A stretch of 31,836 nt of DNA from assembly GCA_905236735.1 (NCBI GenBank), contig CAJOOU010000145.1, forward strand, positions 1 to 31,836. The letters run 5' to 3'. The DNA comes from an uncultured Eubacterium sp. GTDB lineage: Bacteria > Bacillota > Clostridia > Lachnospirales > Lachnospiraceae. The notes below the pieces were generated by a model that was not told where the DNA came from, did no database searches, and was given only the letters and a program-made list of their open reading frames with translations. Position numbers and translations under genes: made by a program. Shown here piece by piece: positions 15,482 to 25,000 of this stretch (the stretch's first letter is position 1; each line of letters starts with the position of its first letter).

Positions 15482-15513
15482 TTGCGGATTTGTTGCGGAA
15501 ACTTTGATAGAAT
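15482..15513 (+). promoter_or_regulatory. SARP-type promoter: two heptamer direct repeats and extended -10
   Basis: TTGCGGA occurs at 15482-15488 and 15493-15499, 11 bp apart, with the 4-bp spacer TTTG. Exactly 8 bp later is TAGAAT (15508-15513), preceded by TG (15505-15506) as an extended -10. There is no good -35. Heptamer repeats with 4-bp spacers 8 bp before the -10 are the known operator layout of SARP regulators, and the gene just upstream encodes a SARP-like response regulator. The same pattern recurs at 21970-22001. Confidence 0.72.
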
Positions 15514-15556
15514 CTGCCATGTGGAGAGGTCTATCTTAAAAGAGGAGTATTGAAGT

Positions 15557-17410
15557 ATGAAAAACACACAACTCTACCCGTTTGAAAGAAATCGTTACTA
15601 TCCGAAAAAGCGGCTTTCAAGCGCGGATTATAATGCCGAGCAGGAATATTTTAACAATAAGAGGCGTTTTCTTAACGGCCTTATGTACGGTTCGGGAGTA
15701 GTATGCGGTCTGGGGGTTTTCAGCCTTGATGATCTGTCGCTTCTTGTTGAAAGCGGTGTAGCCATAGATGGCATGGGGAGAGAGATAGTTGTCGAAAGTT
15801 CGGATGTCAAAAAACTCTCTGCTCTTGAGGGATTTGATGCGCTCAAATCCGACGAAGCCTCACTGTGTCTCCGTTACAGGGAAGAGCCGGTACATAAAGT
15901 TTATGCTATTGATACCTCCAATTCGGAAAATGAATATCAGTACAACAGAGTAAGAGAAGGCTATGAGCTTTTCCTGACAGATACGGCAGATATTCCGCCC
16001 GTATTCGATATGGAAACCGAGTTTTTGACCAGAGGTGTCCTTCTTACGACGGAAAACTATAATGTTGTATATCAGATGCCTGCAACGGTAAGCTGCGGAC
16101 ATCTTGTTAAAGCGAATATTTCCATAGAAAAACTTACTACAGAAGATGTCAGCCTTTCGTATGAGGGCGTGCTTCAGCTCCCGGCTTTTGTGACCGAAGA
16201 CGGCATAAATGAGCTAAATATCAATCTGGAAGATATTTCCCTTGGTGAAGGAGAAAGTTTAAGCATTGATTACTGGATGCAGGCACTTAAAAGCTCTGCC
16301 TGTGAGAGTAATATCATCTTAAAAACAGGTTCGGCCGCAGGAGAGGAAAACGGAAAGAGCGTTCCGGTGCCGGCGAACTTTACTATAAAAGTGATCCTTT
16401 CCGAAAGTACTCCGAGAGAGATAGTAAACCGTGAGATCGGCAAGCTCAATCTTGAGATGCTGGGTATGACGAAAGGTCAGGACTATATCAGGCTTGCGGA
16501 CCTTAAGCTTGTGCGTACTGACAGCGCATATATTATAGAATCGGTAACAGAGACGGGTATAAAGAATTATGTGACAACTCCTGCCGAGGAAATGAAGAGA
16601 GGAGACTATCTCGAATATTTCGTTAGAGAAGCGAGCCTTGAGCAAGGCTCAAAGTCTAGAGCCTTAGCCTATACCGAAAAAGAATATACGACAAATAAAG
16701 ATAGCTCGAGCCTTGAGATAGCAACGGGTATCGTCGAGATACCGCTTGGCGAAAATGCGAGAAAGGGCGATATCTTCTATTCCGGAGAGATAGTACACGG
16801 ACTTGGCAAGGCCAATGTCTATGTTGATGTGGGATATGAATATTTGCGTGAAGACGAAGCTTTAGGAGTAAACGCAAAGAGCACGATTTACGGCAATCCC
16901 GATATATTTGCCAAAGATCAGAGAACTGTGGTTGACGCCGAAACGGCGGTAAGAGTGCTCAACGATAAGGGCAGCTTTATCGTCGGAGCCCGCCTTCTTA
17001 AGAATATAGATTATCTTGTGCTTACCTACAGATGGGTGGCAATTAAGTTCCCGAGCGGAAATGACCTCGGGCTTACGGCGGACTTTGAGGGCAAGAGCAT
17101 AGCTCCGGAGACTCCGACCGTGCGCATGGGTACAAAAGAGAGTCATTACTTTGGCGTCAGATTTAACAATATGGATAAATGCTCCGTAACATATGAGATG
17201 ACGGAAGCAGGTACGGGCGATATTTCTTCGGACGGTATTTATACCGCGCCGTCAAAACCGGGTGTATACGAGATCAGAATTTATTGTACGGATATGCCTG
17301 TTATCTGCACTTATGCATATGCCATAGTTGAGAAAAAGGGATATGAAGAGCTGGAGCTTGCAGAGGGAGAAAAACCTGCGGCAAATCCGCTTTCGAGGAT
17401 GATTAAATGA
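15557..17410 (+). CDS. Large protein with N-terminal motif of CIS-associated proteins and C-terminal Ig-like domain
   Basis: The 617-residue protein begins with FERNRYYPKKRLSS, then AEQEYFNNKRRFLNGLMYGS and GVVCGLGV. I recall similar N-termini (F-E-R-N-R-Y-F...G-V-V-C-G-L) on proteins of extracellular contractile injection loci and phage-tail-like loci; this is recollection, not a search result. The middle is beta-rich, with no membrane helix and no signal peptide. The last 80 residues look like a bacterial Ig-like domain (SSDGIYTAPSKPGVYEIR). Start ATG 15557 has AGAGGAG 9 bases upstream. It is the first gene of the operon and overlaps the next gene by 4 bases. It may be a structural or tail-related component, but no sheath or tube gene is visible in this window. 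Confidence 0.7.
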   Translation: MKNTQLYPFERNRYYPKKRLSSADYNAEQEYFNNKRRFLNGLMYGSGVVCGLGVFSLDDLSLLVESGVAIDGMGREIVVESSDVKKLSALEGFDALKSDEASLCLRYREEPVHKVYAIDTSNSENEYQYNRVREGYELFLTDTADIPPVFDMETEFLTRGVLLTTENYNVVYQMPATVSCGHLVKANISIEKLTTEDVSLSYEGVLQLPAFVTEDGINELNINLEDISLGEGESLSIDYWMQALKSSACESNIILKTGSAAGEENGKSVPVPANFTIKVILSESTPREIVNREIGKLNLEMLGMTKGQDYIRLADLKLVRTDSAYIIESVTETGIKNYVTTPAEEMKRGDYLEYFVREASLEQGSKSRALAYTEKEYTTNKDSSSLEIATGIVEIPLGENARKGDIFYSGEIVHGLGKANVYVDVGYEYLREDEALGVNAKSTIYGNPDIFAKDQRTVVDAETAVRVLNDKGSFIVGARLLKNIDYLVLTYRWVAIKFPSGNDLGLTADFEGKSIAPETPTVRMGTKESHYFGVRFNNMDKCSVTYEMTEAGTGDISSDGIYTAPSKPGVYEIRIYCTDMPVICTYAYAIVEKKGYEELELAEGEKPAANPLSRMIK

Positions 17411-18234
17411 TGAAACTTAGGACTCTGCAGACGGTTAAGAAAAACGCTGTATGCGAAATAAGAGTCTGCGAGGATGACAGTAAAAAGGTTAAGAGCAGGT
17501 ATACGGTACTTGCTGTTGATGATCATGATACGGTCAGGAAGGTTATAGCCATTTATGACAAAGCCGAAAATGTTGAAGAGGCTACATATTTGGATATGTA
17601 TTCTGACGACGGAAGGTTTTATATTGTTTATCCTTATATAAAGGAGAGACCACTCTTTGATTTTTATGTGGGGAGCGTCCTTGATATAAGAGAATGCGAA
17701 GAGATATGTATTAATCTCATCATAGCCTGCATGACATCGAACCTGCCGTGGCCTCTTTTATATCTTGTGCTGACTCAGGGCGAGATAAATCTGGCAAGGG
17801 ATAATACCGTGACCTTGGGTTATCGGCTTGATCTTGCCGGTCTTGATGAAACAAAAACCGAAGCTGACTGCGTGACGGAGTGCGCAAAGATACTTATTAA
17901 GCTCTTAGAGCCGAAATCACTGCGCCGCGCAAACAGTTATATTCTTCTTACCAAAAAGACTGAAAAAGGCATCTATCTTTATTTTACCGATTTATACAAA
18001 GACCTTAAGGCGGCCATGGCACCGGTAAGAAAAAAGGGTATACTGCTCAGGTTTAAGCTCTGGTTTGAGAGAAATAAGGATACTATTTTCAAAGTGCTCC
18101 TTAGGGTAAGTATCGTGCTTGCCGTATTTGTGATACTTACCTTTGTTACAAATCTTATATTCGGGGATGTGCCGTGGCTTCGGCTTTTTACCAGAAATTT
18201 TGAAAAAATAGGACTTGAATCACTTCTGCAATAA
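17407..18234 (+). CDS. Membrane-anchored protein with a degenerate kinase-like domain
   Basis: The 275-residue protein has a cytoplasmic N-terminal region of about 210 residues and one membrane helix (about 229-251) with a short outer tail. The region resembles a eukaryotic-type protein kinase that has lost its catalytic residues: a hinge-like FYIVYPYIKERPLFDFYVG (71-89), then LTQGEINLARDNTVTLGYRL (122-141) where HRD-K-N and the DFG would lie. The invariant His-Arg-Asp, Lys and Asp are all missing. A pseudokinase domain followed by one helix recalls EssB/YukC of type VII secretion, but I do not claim homology. Its ATG overlaps the stop of the previous gene (ATGA); GAGG lies 8 bases upstream. 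Confidence 0.65.
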   Translation: MMKLRTLQTVKKNAVCEIRVCEDDSKKVKSRYTVLAVDDHDTVRKVIAIYDKAENVEEATYLDMYSDDGRFYIVYPYIKERPLFDFYVGSVLDIRECEEICINLIIACMTSNLPWPLLYLVLTQGEINLARDNTVTLGYRLDLAGLDETKTEADCVTECAKILIKLLEPKSLRRANSYILLTKKTEKGIYLYFTDLYKDLKAAMAPVRKKGILLRFKLWFERNKDTIFKVLLRVSIVLAVFVILTFVTNLIFGDVPWLRLFTRNFEKIGLESLLQ

Positions 18235-18258
18235 TGTCCGGGCGATCGGAGGATACAT

Positions 18259-20715
18259 ATGAGAAAAAGCATTAAAAAAATTGTCATTATAGCTGCCGTT
18301 TGGCTGGTTATATCCGTGATTGCGGCAGGGGTTTTCTGGTTTCTTTGCACGGATATAGAGCCGTATTCGGCCGGAAACGATATTGCAGAGACAACGGACT
18401 TTGTTTATGTTACGGATAACACAAATGCAGGAGCAGGCATCTGGCAGCTCGATACAGGCGGAAAAACGATCAGGTTGCTTACAAAAAATGACACTGATTA
18501 CCTAAAGGACTACAGAGCTCTTTTGATTGACGATCTGGAAGATGACATTTTTGTTATTTTTGAAAAGGAAACCGTAAGTGAAGTAAAAACGACAACGACA
18601 TATTTTGTTGCCGAATTCAACGAGCAGATGAGCCCGATATTTGTAACGGCGCCTTTTTCTCTTCCACTTGAGCTTGATGTAACGGGATTTTCGGTAAGTG
18701 AAGAGGGAATGTATATTACCGGCATCTCCGAAAACAGAGCAAACGCATATGTGTATTATTGCGACGGTGAGCAGCTTGTAAGCGTATCGGATCTAAAGCT
18801 TTCCGATGAGAACAGGAAAAAATGGGAAAGCGGGCAGACTCTTATCGCAGAATACAGTATGGAGGGGACTGCCGAGGGCAGATATATGGCGCAGGCAGCT
18901 TTTGAGGACGGCCTTCTTAGCATCAGATATGATGATTCGTCGCCGGATTCTTTTACACCGGCAGATCGTCTTACGGAACTTTTTGATCAGAGAGAGGTTT
19001 CTGTATCATTAAGAGCCAAGCTTTCCGGCATCAATTTCAGCATATTTGCAATAATATTTTTCGCCGGTACATTTTTAACTGTGCTTGTAAGCATTATTTT
19101 CAAAGCCAGACTTCGCATAGTTTATGTTTTTGCGGTGTATGAGGCGCTGCTTCTGGCGGCTTTGTTTACCGTATTTTTCATTCATACATATTCAAACCGT
19201 TCGGCGATAGAGGAGGCTTATGTCGGATTTGCCGGAGAAAGTATTTCGAACGCATTTGACGGTTACTCATTTGAAAACTTAGATACTGGGATATATGACA
19301 CCGATGCCTACACCTATGTGGCAGCGAGATTTATGCGCATGGCTGCTTCTTCGGGCAGCTCTTCAGACGCAACAGAGAATGTTATTATCGCATCCGAGGA
19401 CGGACAGTGTGTAATAAGCTCTGATGGCAGAAACTTAGAGAGCGTAGGGTATAAATACGGCGCCGATGTGCTTTCGGTGGTAACGGACGCAGCCTCATCC
19501 GGCACAAAGAGCAGCATTAAAAAGACATGGGGCGGCGAAAAGCTGATATTTATTGCAGAGCCTTTAAACAGCATAGGCTATAGCGGCTATGCGGGTCTTA
19601 TTGTGGCAAGCTATGAAGACATCAATGAAGAGCTTATTTCGGATCACTCAAAGATGATAATATTTTTGCTTATAGCCTTTATATGCGGAAGTATCTTGGG
19701 AGGTGTTTATTTCTTCCTTGAATCAAGGGATATAAAACTTTTGCAGACAGCGCTTTTTAAGATAGCAAACGGGGAGAGTGATATTGCAAAACCAAAGACC
19801 ATAGGGCGTGATATGAATTATATGTGGAACTCGATCTTTGAGATTCACAAAAATGTACTTGAAACAAACAGGGTAAAGCTTTTGACTTATGAGGCATACT
19901 ACCGTTTTGCACCTAAGAGCGTGGAGAGGATATTGGGGTTAGGTTCGATCACCGAGGTAGAGTCGGGAGATACCGTAAGACTTTCCGGCACCATAGGTCT
20001 TATTTCCACCTCCGGCGTAAAGCGTCAAAAGAGTGGTGAGCTTAACCGTATCTCGGAAGCATTTGAGCTGATGGAAGAGCTCAGAAAGCTTTATGACGGC
20101 ATCTTTGTATCTCAGGATACCCTGCTTACCTCGGTAAAACTTCTGTTTCTTTCCGGCAATAAAGATGCGACCTCTTTCGGAACGGATTATATCATAAAGC
20201 TAAGAGAAGAACTGAAAGAAAAAAATACTGCCGTGATATTGCATCATACGGATTTTGTTTACGGCGTTTCCGGGACTAAAACCCAGGCAGGTATATATCT
20301 CTCGTCTCCGGAGAGCGATATACTACTTGGATATGCGGGGTGGTTTAAGGAGCTCGGACTTCCTCTTGTTGTTACGGGTGATGTAAAAGAATATGAGGAT
20401 CCTGTCTGCGATATGAGATATATTGGATTTGTTATGGCAGGTGAAGGTTCAAAGATCGCCCTTTATGAGGTACTTGACGCTGAGACGGCAGCAGAGCATG
20501 CCGCAAAGGTCAGAAACGGAGATAAATTCAAAGAAGCTGTTGAGCTCTTTTATAACAGAGATTTTTATTTTGCCAGAAATATTTTTTCGGAGATATTGAG
20601 AGAAACCCAGAGCGACGGCATTACCAGATGGTATCTGTTTGAATGCGAGAAGTATTTAAACGATGCTCCGCCGGAGAGCTTTACGGGAGCCTTAAATATG
20701 GAGAACAATAGATGA
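18259..20715 (+). CDS. Four-helix receptor with degenerate class III cyclase domain
   Basis: The 818-residue protein has membrane helices near 8-30, 258-281, 285-309 and 466-487. The two outer regions (31-257 and 310-465) would be sensory, the second resembling a Cache-type sensor. After the last helix comes a HAMP-like segment (about 487-540) and a region like class III adenylate cyclases: YRFAPKSVERILGLGSITEV (548-567) and later YIGFVMAGEGSKIALYEVL (721-739). The metal-binding Asp expected in L-F-S-D-I-R is replaced by IGLISTSG (579-586), so catalysis is unlikely and a pseudo-cyclase is my reading. A helical tail (740-818) ends the protein. GGAGG at 18247-18251 supports the start; the stop overlaps the next start. 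Confidence 0.72.
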   Translation: MRKSIKKIVIIAAVWLVISVIAAGVFWFLCTDIEPYSAGNDIAETTDFVYVTDNTNAGAGIWQLDTGGKTIRLLTKNDTDYLKDYRALLIDDLEDDIFVIFEKETVSEVKTTTTYFVAEFNEQMSPIFVTAPFSLPLELDVTGFSVSEEGMYITGISENRANAYVYYCDGEQLVSVSDLKLSDENRKKWESGQTLIAEYSMEGTAEGRYMAQAAFEDGLLSIRYDDSSPDSFTPADRLTELFDQREVSVSLRAKLSGINFSIFAIIFFAGTFLTVLVSIIFKARLRIVYVFAVYEALLLAALFTVFFIHTYSNRSAIEEAYVGFAGESISNAFDGYSFENLDTGIYDTDAYTYVAARFMRMAASSGSSSDATENVIIASEDGQCVISSDGRNLESVGYKYGADVLSVVTDAASSGTKSSIKKTWGGEKLIFIAEPLNSIGYSGYAGLIVASYEDINEELISDHSKMIIFLLIAFICGSILGGVYFFLESRDIKLLQTALFKIANGESDIAKPKTIGRDMNYMWNSIFEIHKNVLETNRVKLLTYEAYYRFAPKSVERILGLGSITEVESGDTVRLSGTIGLISTSGVKRQKSGELNRISEAFELMEELRKLYDGIFVSQDTLLTSVKLLFLSGNKDATSFGTDYIIKLREELKEKNTAVILHHTDFVYGVSGTKTQAGIYLSSPESDILLGYAGWFKELGLPLVVTGDVKEYEDPVCDMRYIGFVMAGEGSKIALYEVLDAETAAEHAAKVRNGDKFKEAVELFYNRDFYFARNIFSEILRETQSDGITRWYLFECEKYLNDAPPESFTGALNMENNR

Positions 20716-21950
20716 ATATATTCCAGATACTTATTCAGGCATTAAAGACCAGGATCCTGCCGATAGTTACCAGGGTCAGGCTGTTCTTTTCGGCAAATTA
20801 CATAAGAGCGAGGGTAATAGAAGGTATTAGGACCTTCTTTGCGAAGACATTTTCCATAAGGCCCAGGGATAAGGATGACTATTATCCTATGGGCAGATGG
20901 TTGGTTTCCAAAAAGCTTGCCTTTGCCGTGGTCATTATCATAGGCGTCTTATCGCTTGTGTATGTGATCTACAGTTGGAGCGCGCTTTTCCCAAGCAGAG
21001 CCAATGACGGCATAAAGACCTACAGTTATAATAATGTCCTTCTTAAATTTGCGAAGGGCACGGTAAGGATCAAGGGTAAATCCGGTTATCTTGCCTATGA
21101 AGGTGAGGTTGAAAAGGGGTACTGTAACGGAAACGGCACGCTTATGAATCCTATAGGCCATGTTGTATATCAGGGGAATTTTACAAACTCGATGTATGAA
21201 GGAGAGGGCACACAGTATTATACTGACGGCACCCTTTTTTACAGCGGGGATTTCCACGAGAATCTGCACAGCGGCATTGGCAGACTGTATCGCACGAACG
21301 GCTCGCTTGAATATGAGGGAAGCTTCTCTCTTGATATGAAAGAGGGAGAGGGCACCTTATATGATATGGGACACAATATGGTCTTTACCGGAGAGTTTAC
21401 GATCGATGAGATAAAGTATTCGGATTTCATCGGTAAAAGCGCATCAGAGATGGCTGAGGCCTACGGCGGGGAGAGGACGCTTTACGAGTCTGACACGGAA
21501 AGAGTAAGATATATGCCGGATATTGATGCTATGACGGTGGAGTTTTTAGATGAGGAGTCTATTGATACGGAGGCTTTTGCGGAAAGCGTTTTTGTGCTCA
21601 AGGATTATTTTAACTCGGCGGATGGCGACCTTAAGTCATTTTCGGAGATAACATCACTTCTCGGGCAGCCGACCTATGTCGGTGTATCTTACGCAACTCT
21701 TCCGGAGCTTTTAGCGGTAAACACATTAAACGACTCTTCCGGCGGACTTATTATAAACGGCGAGGCCGATATAGAAATGCAGTCCGTATATAATGAATAT
21801 ATAGAGGTGTCGGATTATGATGAGGAGTATGAAGTATATTTGCACACCTATCAGAAGGACGGACTTATTTACACCTTCGTGACGGATCAGGGGATGGACA
21901 GCTTTTATTTTTATTATATTATTGCGGCTGATCTTAGCGATGTTGAGTAG
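20712..21950 (+). CDS. Membrane-anchored MORN-repeat protein
   Basis: The 412-residue protein has a basic N-terminal region of about 65 residues, one membrane helix (about 68-88) and, beyond it, four and a half MORN repeats (127-229; repeat cores such as YQGNFTNSMYEGEGTQYY and YEGSFSLDMKEGEGTLYD). The remaining 180 residues are acidic and not recognised. MORN repeats form elongated beta surfaces that bind proteins or lipids. The predicted topology places the repeats outside the cell, assuming the N-terminus is inside by the positive-inside rule. It starts inside the stop of the receptor gene (ATGA), so the two are coupled. The function is unknown; a scaffold in an envelope complex is a fair guess. 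Confidence 0.78.
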   Translation: MNIFQILIQALKTRILPIVTRVRLFFSANYIRARVIEGIRTFFAKTFSIRPRDKDDYYPMGRWLVSKKLAFAVVIIIGVLSLVYVIYSWSALFPSRANDGIKTYSYNNVLLKFAKGTVRIKGKSGYLAYEGEVEKGYCNGNGTLMNPIGHVVYQGNFTNSMYEGEGTQYYTDGTLFYSGDFHENLHSGIGRLYRTNGSLEYEGSFSLDMKEGEGTLYDMGHNMVFTGEFTIDEIKYSDFIGKSASEMAEAYGGERTLYESDTERVRYMPDIDAMTVEFLDEESIDTEAFAESVFVLKDYFNSADGDLKSFSEITSLLGQPTYVGVSYATLPELLAVNTLNDSSGGLIINGEADIEMQSVYNEYIEVSDYDEEYEVYLHTYQKDGLIYTFVTDQGMDSFYFYYIIAADLSDVE

Positions 21951-21969
21951 ACGCCGCCGGCCTGAGGCA

Positions 21970-22001
21970 TTGCGCTTTTGTTGCGCGGTTTATGGTAAAA
22001 G
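21970..22001 (+). promoter_or_regulatory. Second SARP-type promoter element inside the operon
   Basis: TTGCGCT (21970-21976), the spacer TTTG, and TTGCGCG (21981-21987) repeat with 11-bp period; 8 bp later is TAAAAG (21996-22001), preceded by TG (21993-21994). This matches the element at 15482-15513 in repeat core, spacer and spacing, but the -10 is poorer. The element occupies the 57-bp gap between the MORN and TolC-like genes and would give that gene its own activator-dependent promoter. Confidence 0.6.
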
Positions 22002-22007
22002 TTGAAT

Positions 22008-25000
22008 ATGAAAAGAAATGTTATTATGTTAAAAAAGAGAGTATTCTCATCCATAATTTCGGTTATTGTTACTGCGGCAGTATTTCTTTGCGCTTTTTTT
22101 GGCGCGCTGCCGCATTTTAAAACTGATGTCTGCGCCGCAAGCGTTTTAAAGCTTTCTTCAGCCAAGTCCATAGCTGTCGCAAGATCGGACAAAATAGAGT
22201 CTCTTGAAATACAGATACAGGCAAAGGAGGCGGCAAGACAGTCCGCTATCCGTTCTCTTTCCGAGAAACAGAGGAGTATGTCCACCTTCAGATGGTCTCC
22301 TTTGCTTAATTTTTCTTTCCCGTCAACCCCTACCGAGCAGGAAGCTTTTGAGTTTGCTTACAAGCCGACCCAGCTGCAGTATGCCATAGATACCCTTAAG
22401 CATAAGATGACCGATACCAGACTTGATGAGTATGAGACTGTCAGCAATCTCTATATAGATATCATCTCATCAACAGCGGAGATCACCTTTATAAAAAACA
22501 GGATAAGCAGCCTTGAGACGGCTTTGCATAAAAATAAAGCAAGGGTAGTGGAAGGCACGGCGTCACAGAGTGATGTGGAAAAGCAGGAAAAAAGTATTGA
22601 ATCTTTGGAGAAAGAACTTACCTCCGAGGAAAAGACCCTTGTCAAAGCAGAAAAGAAACTCGGAGATAAGCTCGGATTTTCCATAACAAGCGGATATAAA
22701 TTCGAAGAGGCCTTTGTTGCCACAAAAATGGACAGAGATACCCTTGAGTATCTGAAAACCTATACCATAGAAAACGATCAGACCGTATATGAGGCCAAGC
22801 AGGATATGGATCTTGCGCGGCTTGCTCTTGTGACTAATTACAGCCTCATGAAAAATCAGTACGGCGGAAATATAGGTATGATAAGCGGCTATATCCAGCA
22901 GGCTCTTGACGGTTCGACGATCAGCAAAAAAGCCTTCAAAAAAGCTTATGATTCCTTTCTTAAGGCTATAGATCAGCCCTGGCAGGGGTCGTACCGTATA
23001 TTGTTTTTTTCATTCCCGAAGGAATGGTTTAAGGGAGATACGGACGGCATACGCTATATAGAAGATGATCCGTATGTACTTTATTCCGCAGCTCTTGATT
23101 ATGAGGCTGCCGTAAAAGAATATAACAATACCTGTAATGATATAAGCTCTGCGATAGAAGACGGATATGATGCGATGATAGATGCCAGAAATGCATATCT
23201 TACCGCCCAGAATGACTATAAAAGCTCAGCGGCTCATCTAATCTACTCCGAAGCGCAAAATGCCTTGGGACTTCTTTCTGCCGAAGAATACGATAACGAA
23301 AAAGAGGAGTTTGAAGATGTAAGGTCGTCTCTTAAGGATGCGCTTTCCACATATTCAAGCACGCTCTACAGCTTCGACCGTACCACCTGCGGAGCGGCAA
23401 GCGCTTATTTTAGCGAAGAATCACTTTCCACTCAGACGGGTGTGACCGGACTTGCCGGTTCGGAAAGCGGAAACGGCTTAGACAGCGATCTTGCACAGCT
23501 AAATTCGGTCGTTAAAAAGGGAGCTACCTACAGTATTCGTTCAATAGTTGACAGCGAAGAATTTATGCTTTATGTGGATATTCCGGATGATTTTGAATAT
23601 ACGGTTACGGATTTTGAGCTTTGGTGTGACGGACACAGGATAGGGCAGCGCACGGCGGTAGGTGACAGCCTGAGGCACCTGAGACTATCGATAGATGATG
23701 TAAGTGAATGCTTTATAAGACTATACAACAGCTCGGAATTTATAGACGACTGCGCTATTGACCCGACTGTCTCTTACGGACCTCTTATCATTTCTTCGGA
23801 ATATCTGGATGATAAAACGGAAAATTATACGGTAATAGGCTCATACAGCGTAACGGATGATGAAAATACCGATATGATAAACATAAGGTTTAACTTTGAC
23901 CAGACGGCTGTAAGAAAGGCATATCAGCTCGGAGAGGAAGTCGCTTATTACAATATGGCAGCCGAGCAGAATCTGTATCTTTTCTCAAATGATCTTACCG
24001 AGGCGGACAAGGCATTTACCTATCTTGGCTTTATAAAGGGAGACATAGGCAAGCTCACCCTAAGGCTCTTTGACAGTGAGGGTAATTATATAGGCGGAGC
24101 CAAATTTAACACGGATACATATTCGCTATATGTGGATGAGGAAATAACTCTTGCGGATATGCAGAAGATGGCTGCAAAACAGATACTTACCGAAATGAAA
24201 GAGGAAGAACTCTCGAACGAGCTTGACAGACTGCAGGATCTTTTAAATGCCGCAGAGAGCGTAAACGGCTCACAGGCGGATTCGGCCACGATAGCATATT
24301 ATAAAGAGAGGATAGCAAAGCTTAAAGAAAAGCTCGATACGGTATCTGACAGTCTTACTGATGAGGAGATAGCAGAGGCGCTTGTTTTATATGCTTCTAA
24401 GATAGATGAAATAGTAGCGGCAATGGGAAGCGAAGAGAGCGCAGGTATATCTTCATACGGAGACCTTACCGAAGAAGAGGTAGAGGCAAGGAATAATATA
24501 TTAAAAGATCATGCTGAGGATTTTGTTAAAAAGCTTAAGGCTGACAGTATGAGACAAAGCATAGAGTCATCCATAAAAGAAAACAAGCAGGAGCTTTACC
24601 TGCTCTACAGACAGATGGAAAAGGCAGACAGAGAAGGCGATGAGAGTCTATATGAAACACTGAAAAAAGAATACGACTCTTTGCTTTTGGATACCGAAGT
24701 TTTGGAAAACAAACTTTCGGGTATATATGATGACGGATTTGACGCAAGTGAAGAAGAGATAGAAGCCGCTCTTATGGAGTACGGAGACGAAATATATGCC
24801 GCAAGCGCTGACCAGCTCTCGGATGCCATGATATACGGCAGCGCGGTAGGGCAGTGGGCAAAGGCATATCTTGAGACTGAAGGCCTCGAGCAGAGCAATG
24901 AAAACATAAGGCTGGTCGTGTCTGCGGCAGCAAATTACAAGATATACGAGGCTGCTGTGGACAGAGAAAGTATCCTAAACTCAGAGATAGAAAAAACAAA

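Noticed and set aside
18259..20715. Active adenylate or guanylate cyclase
   Set aside because: The expected metal-binding aspartate motif is missing, so activity should not be assumed.
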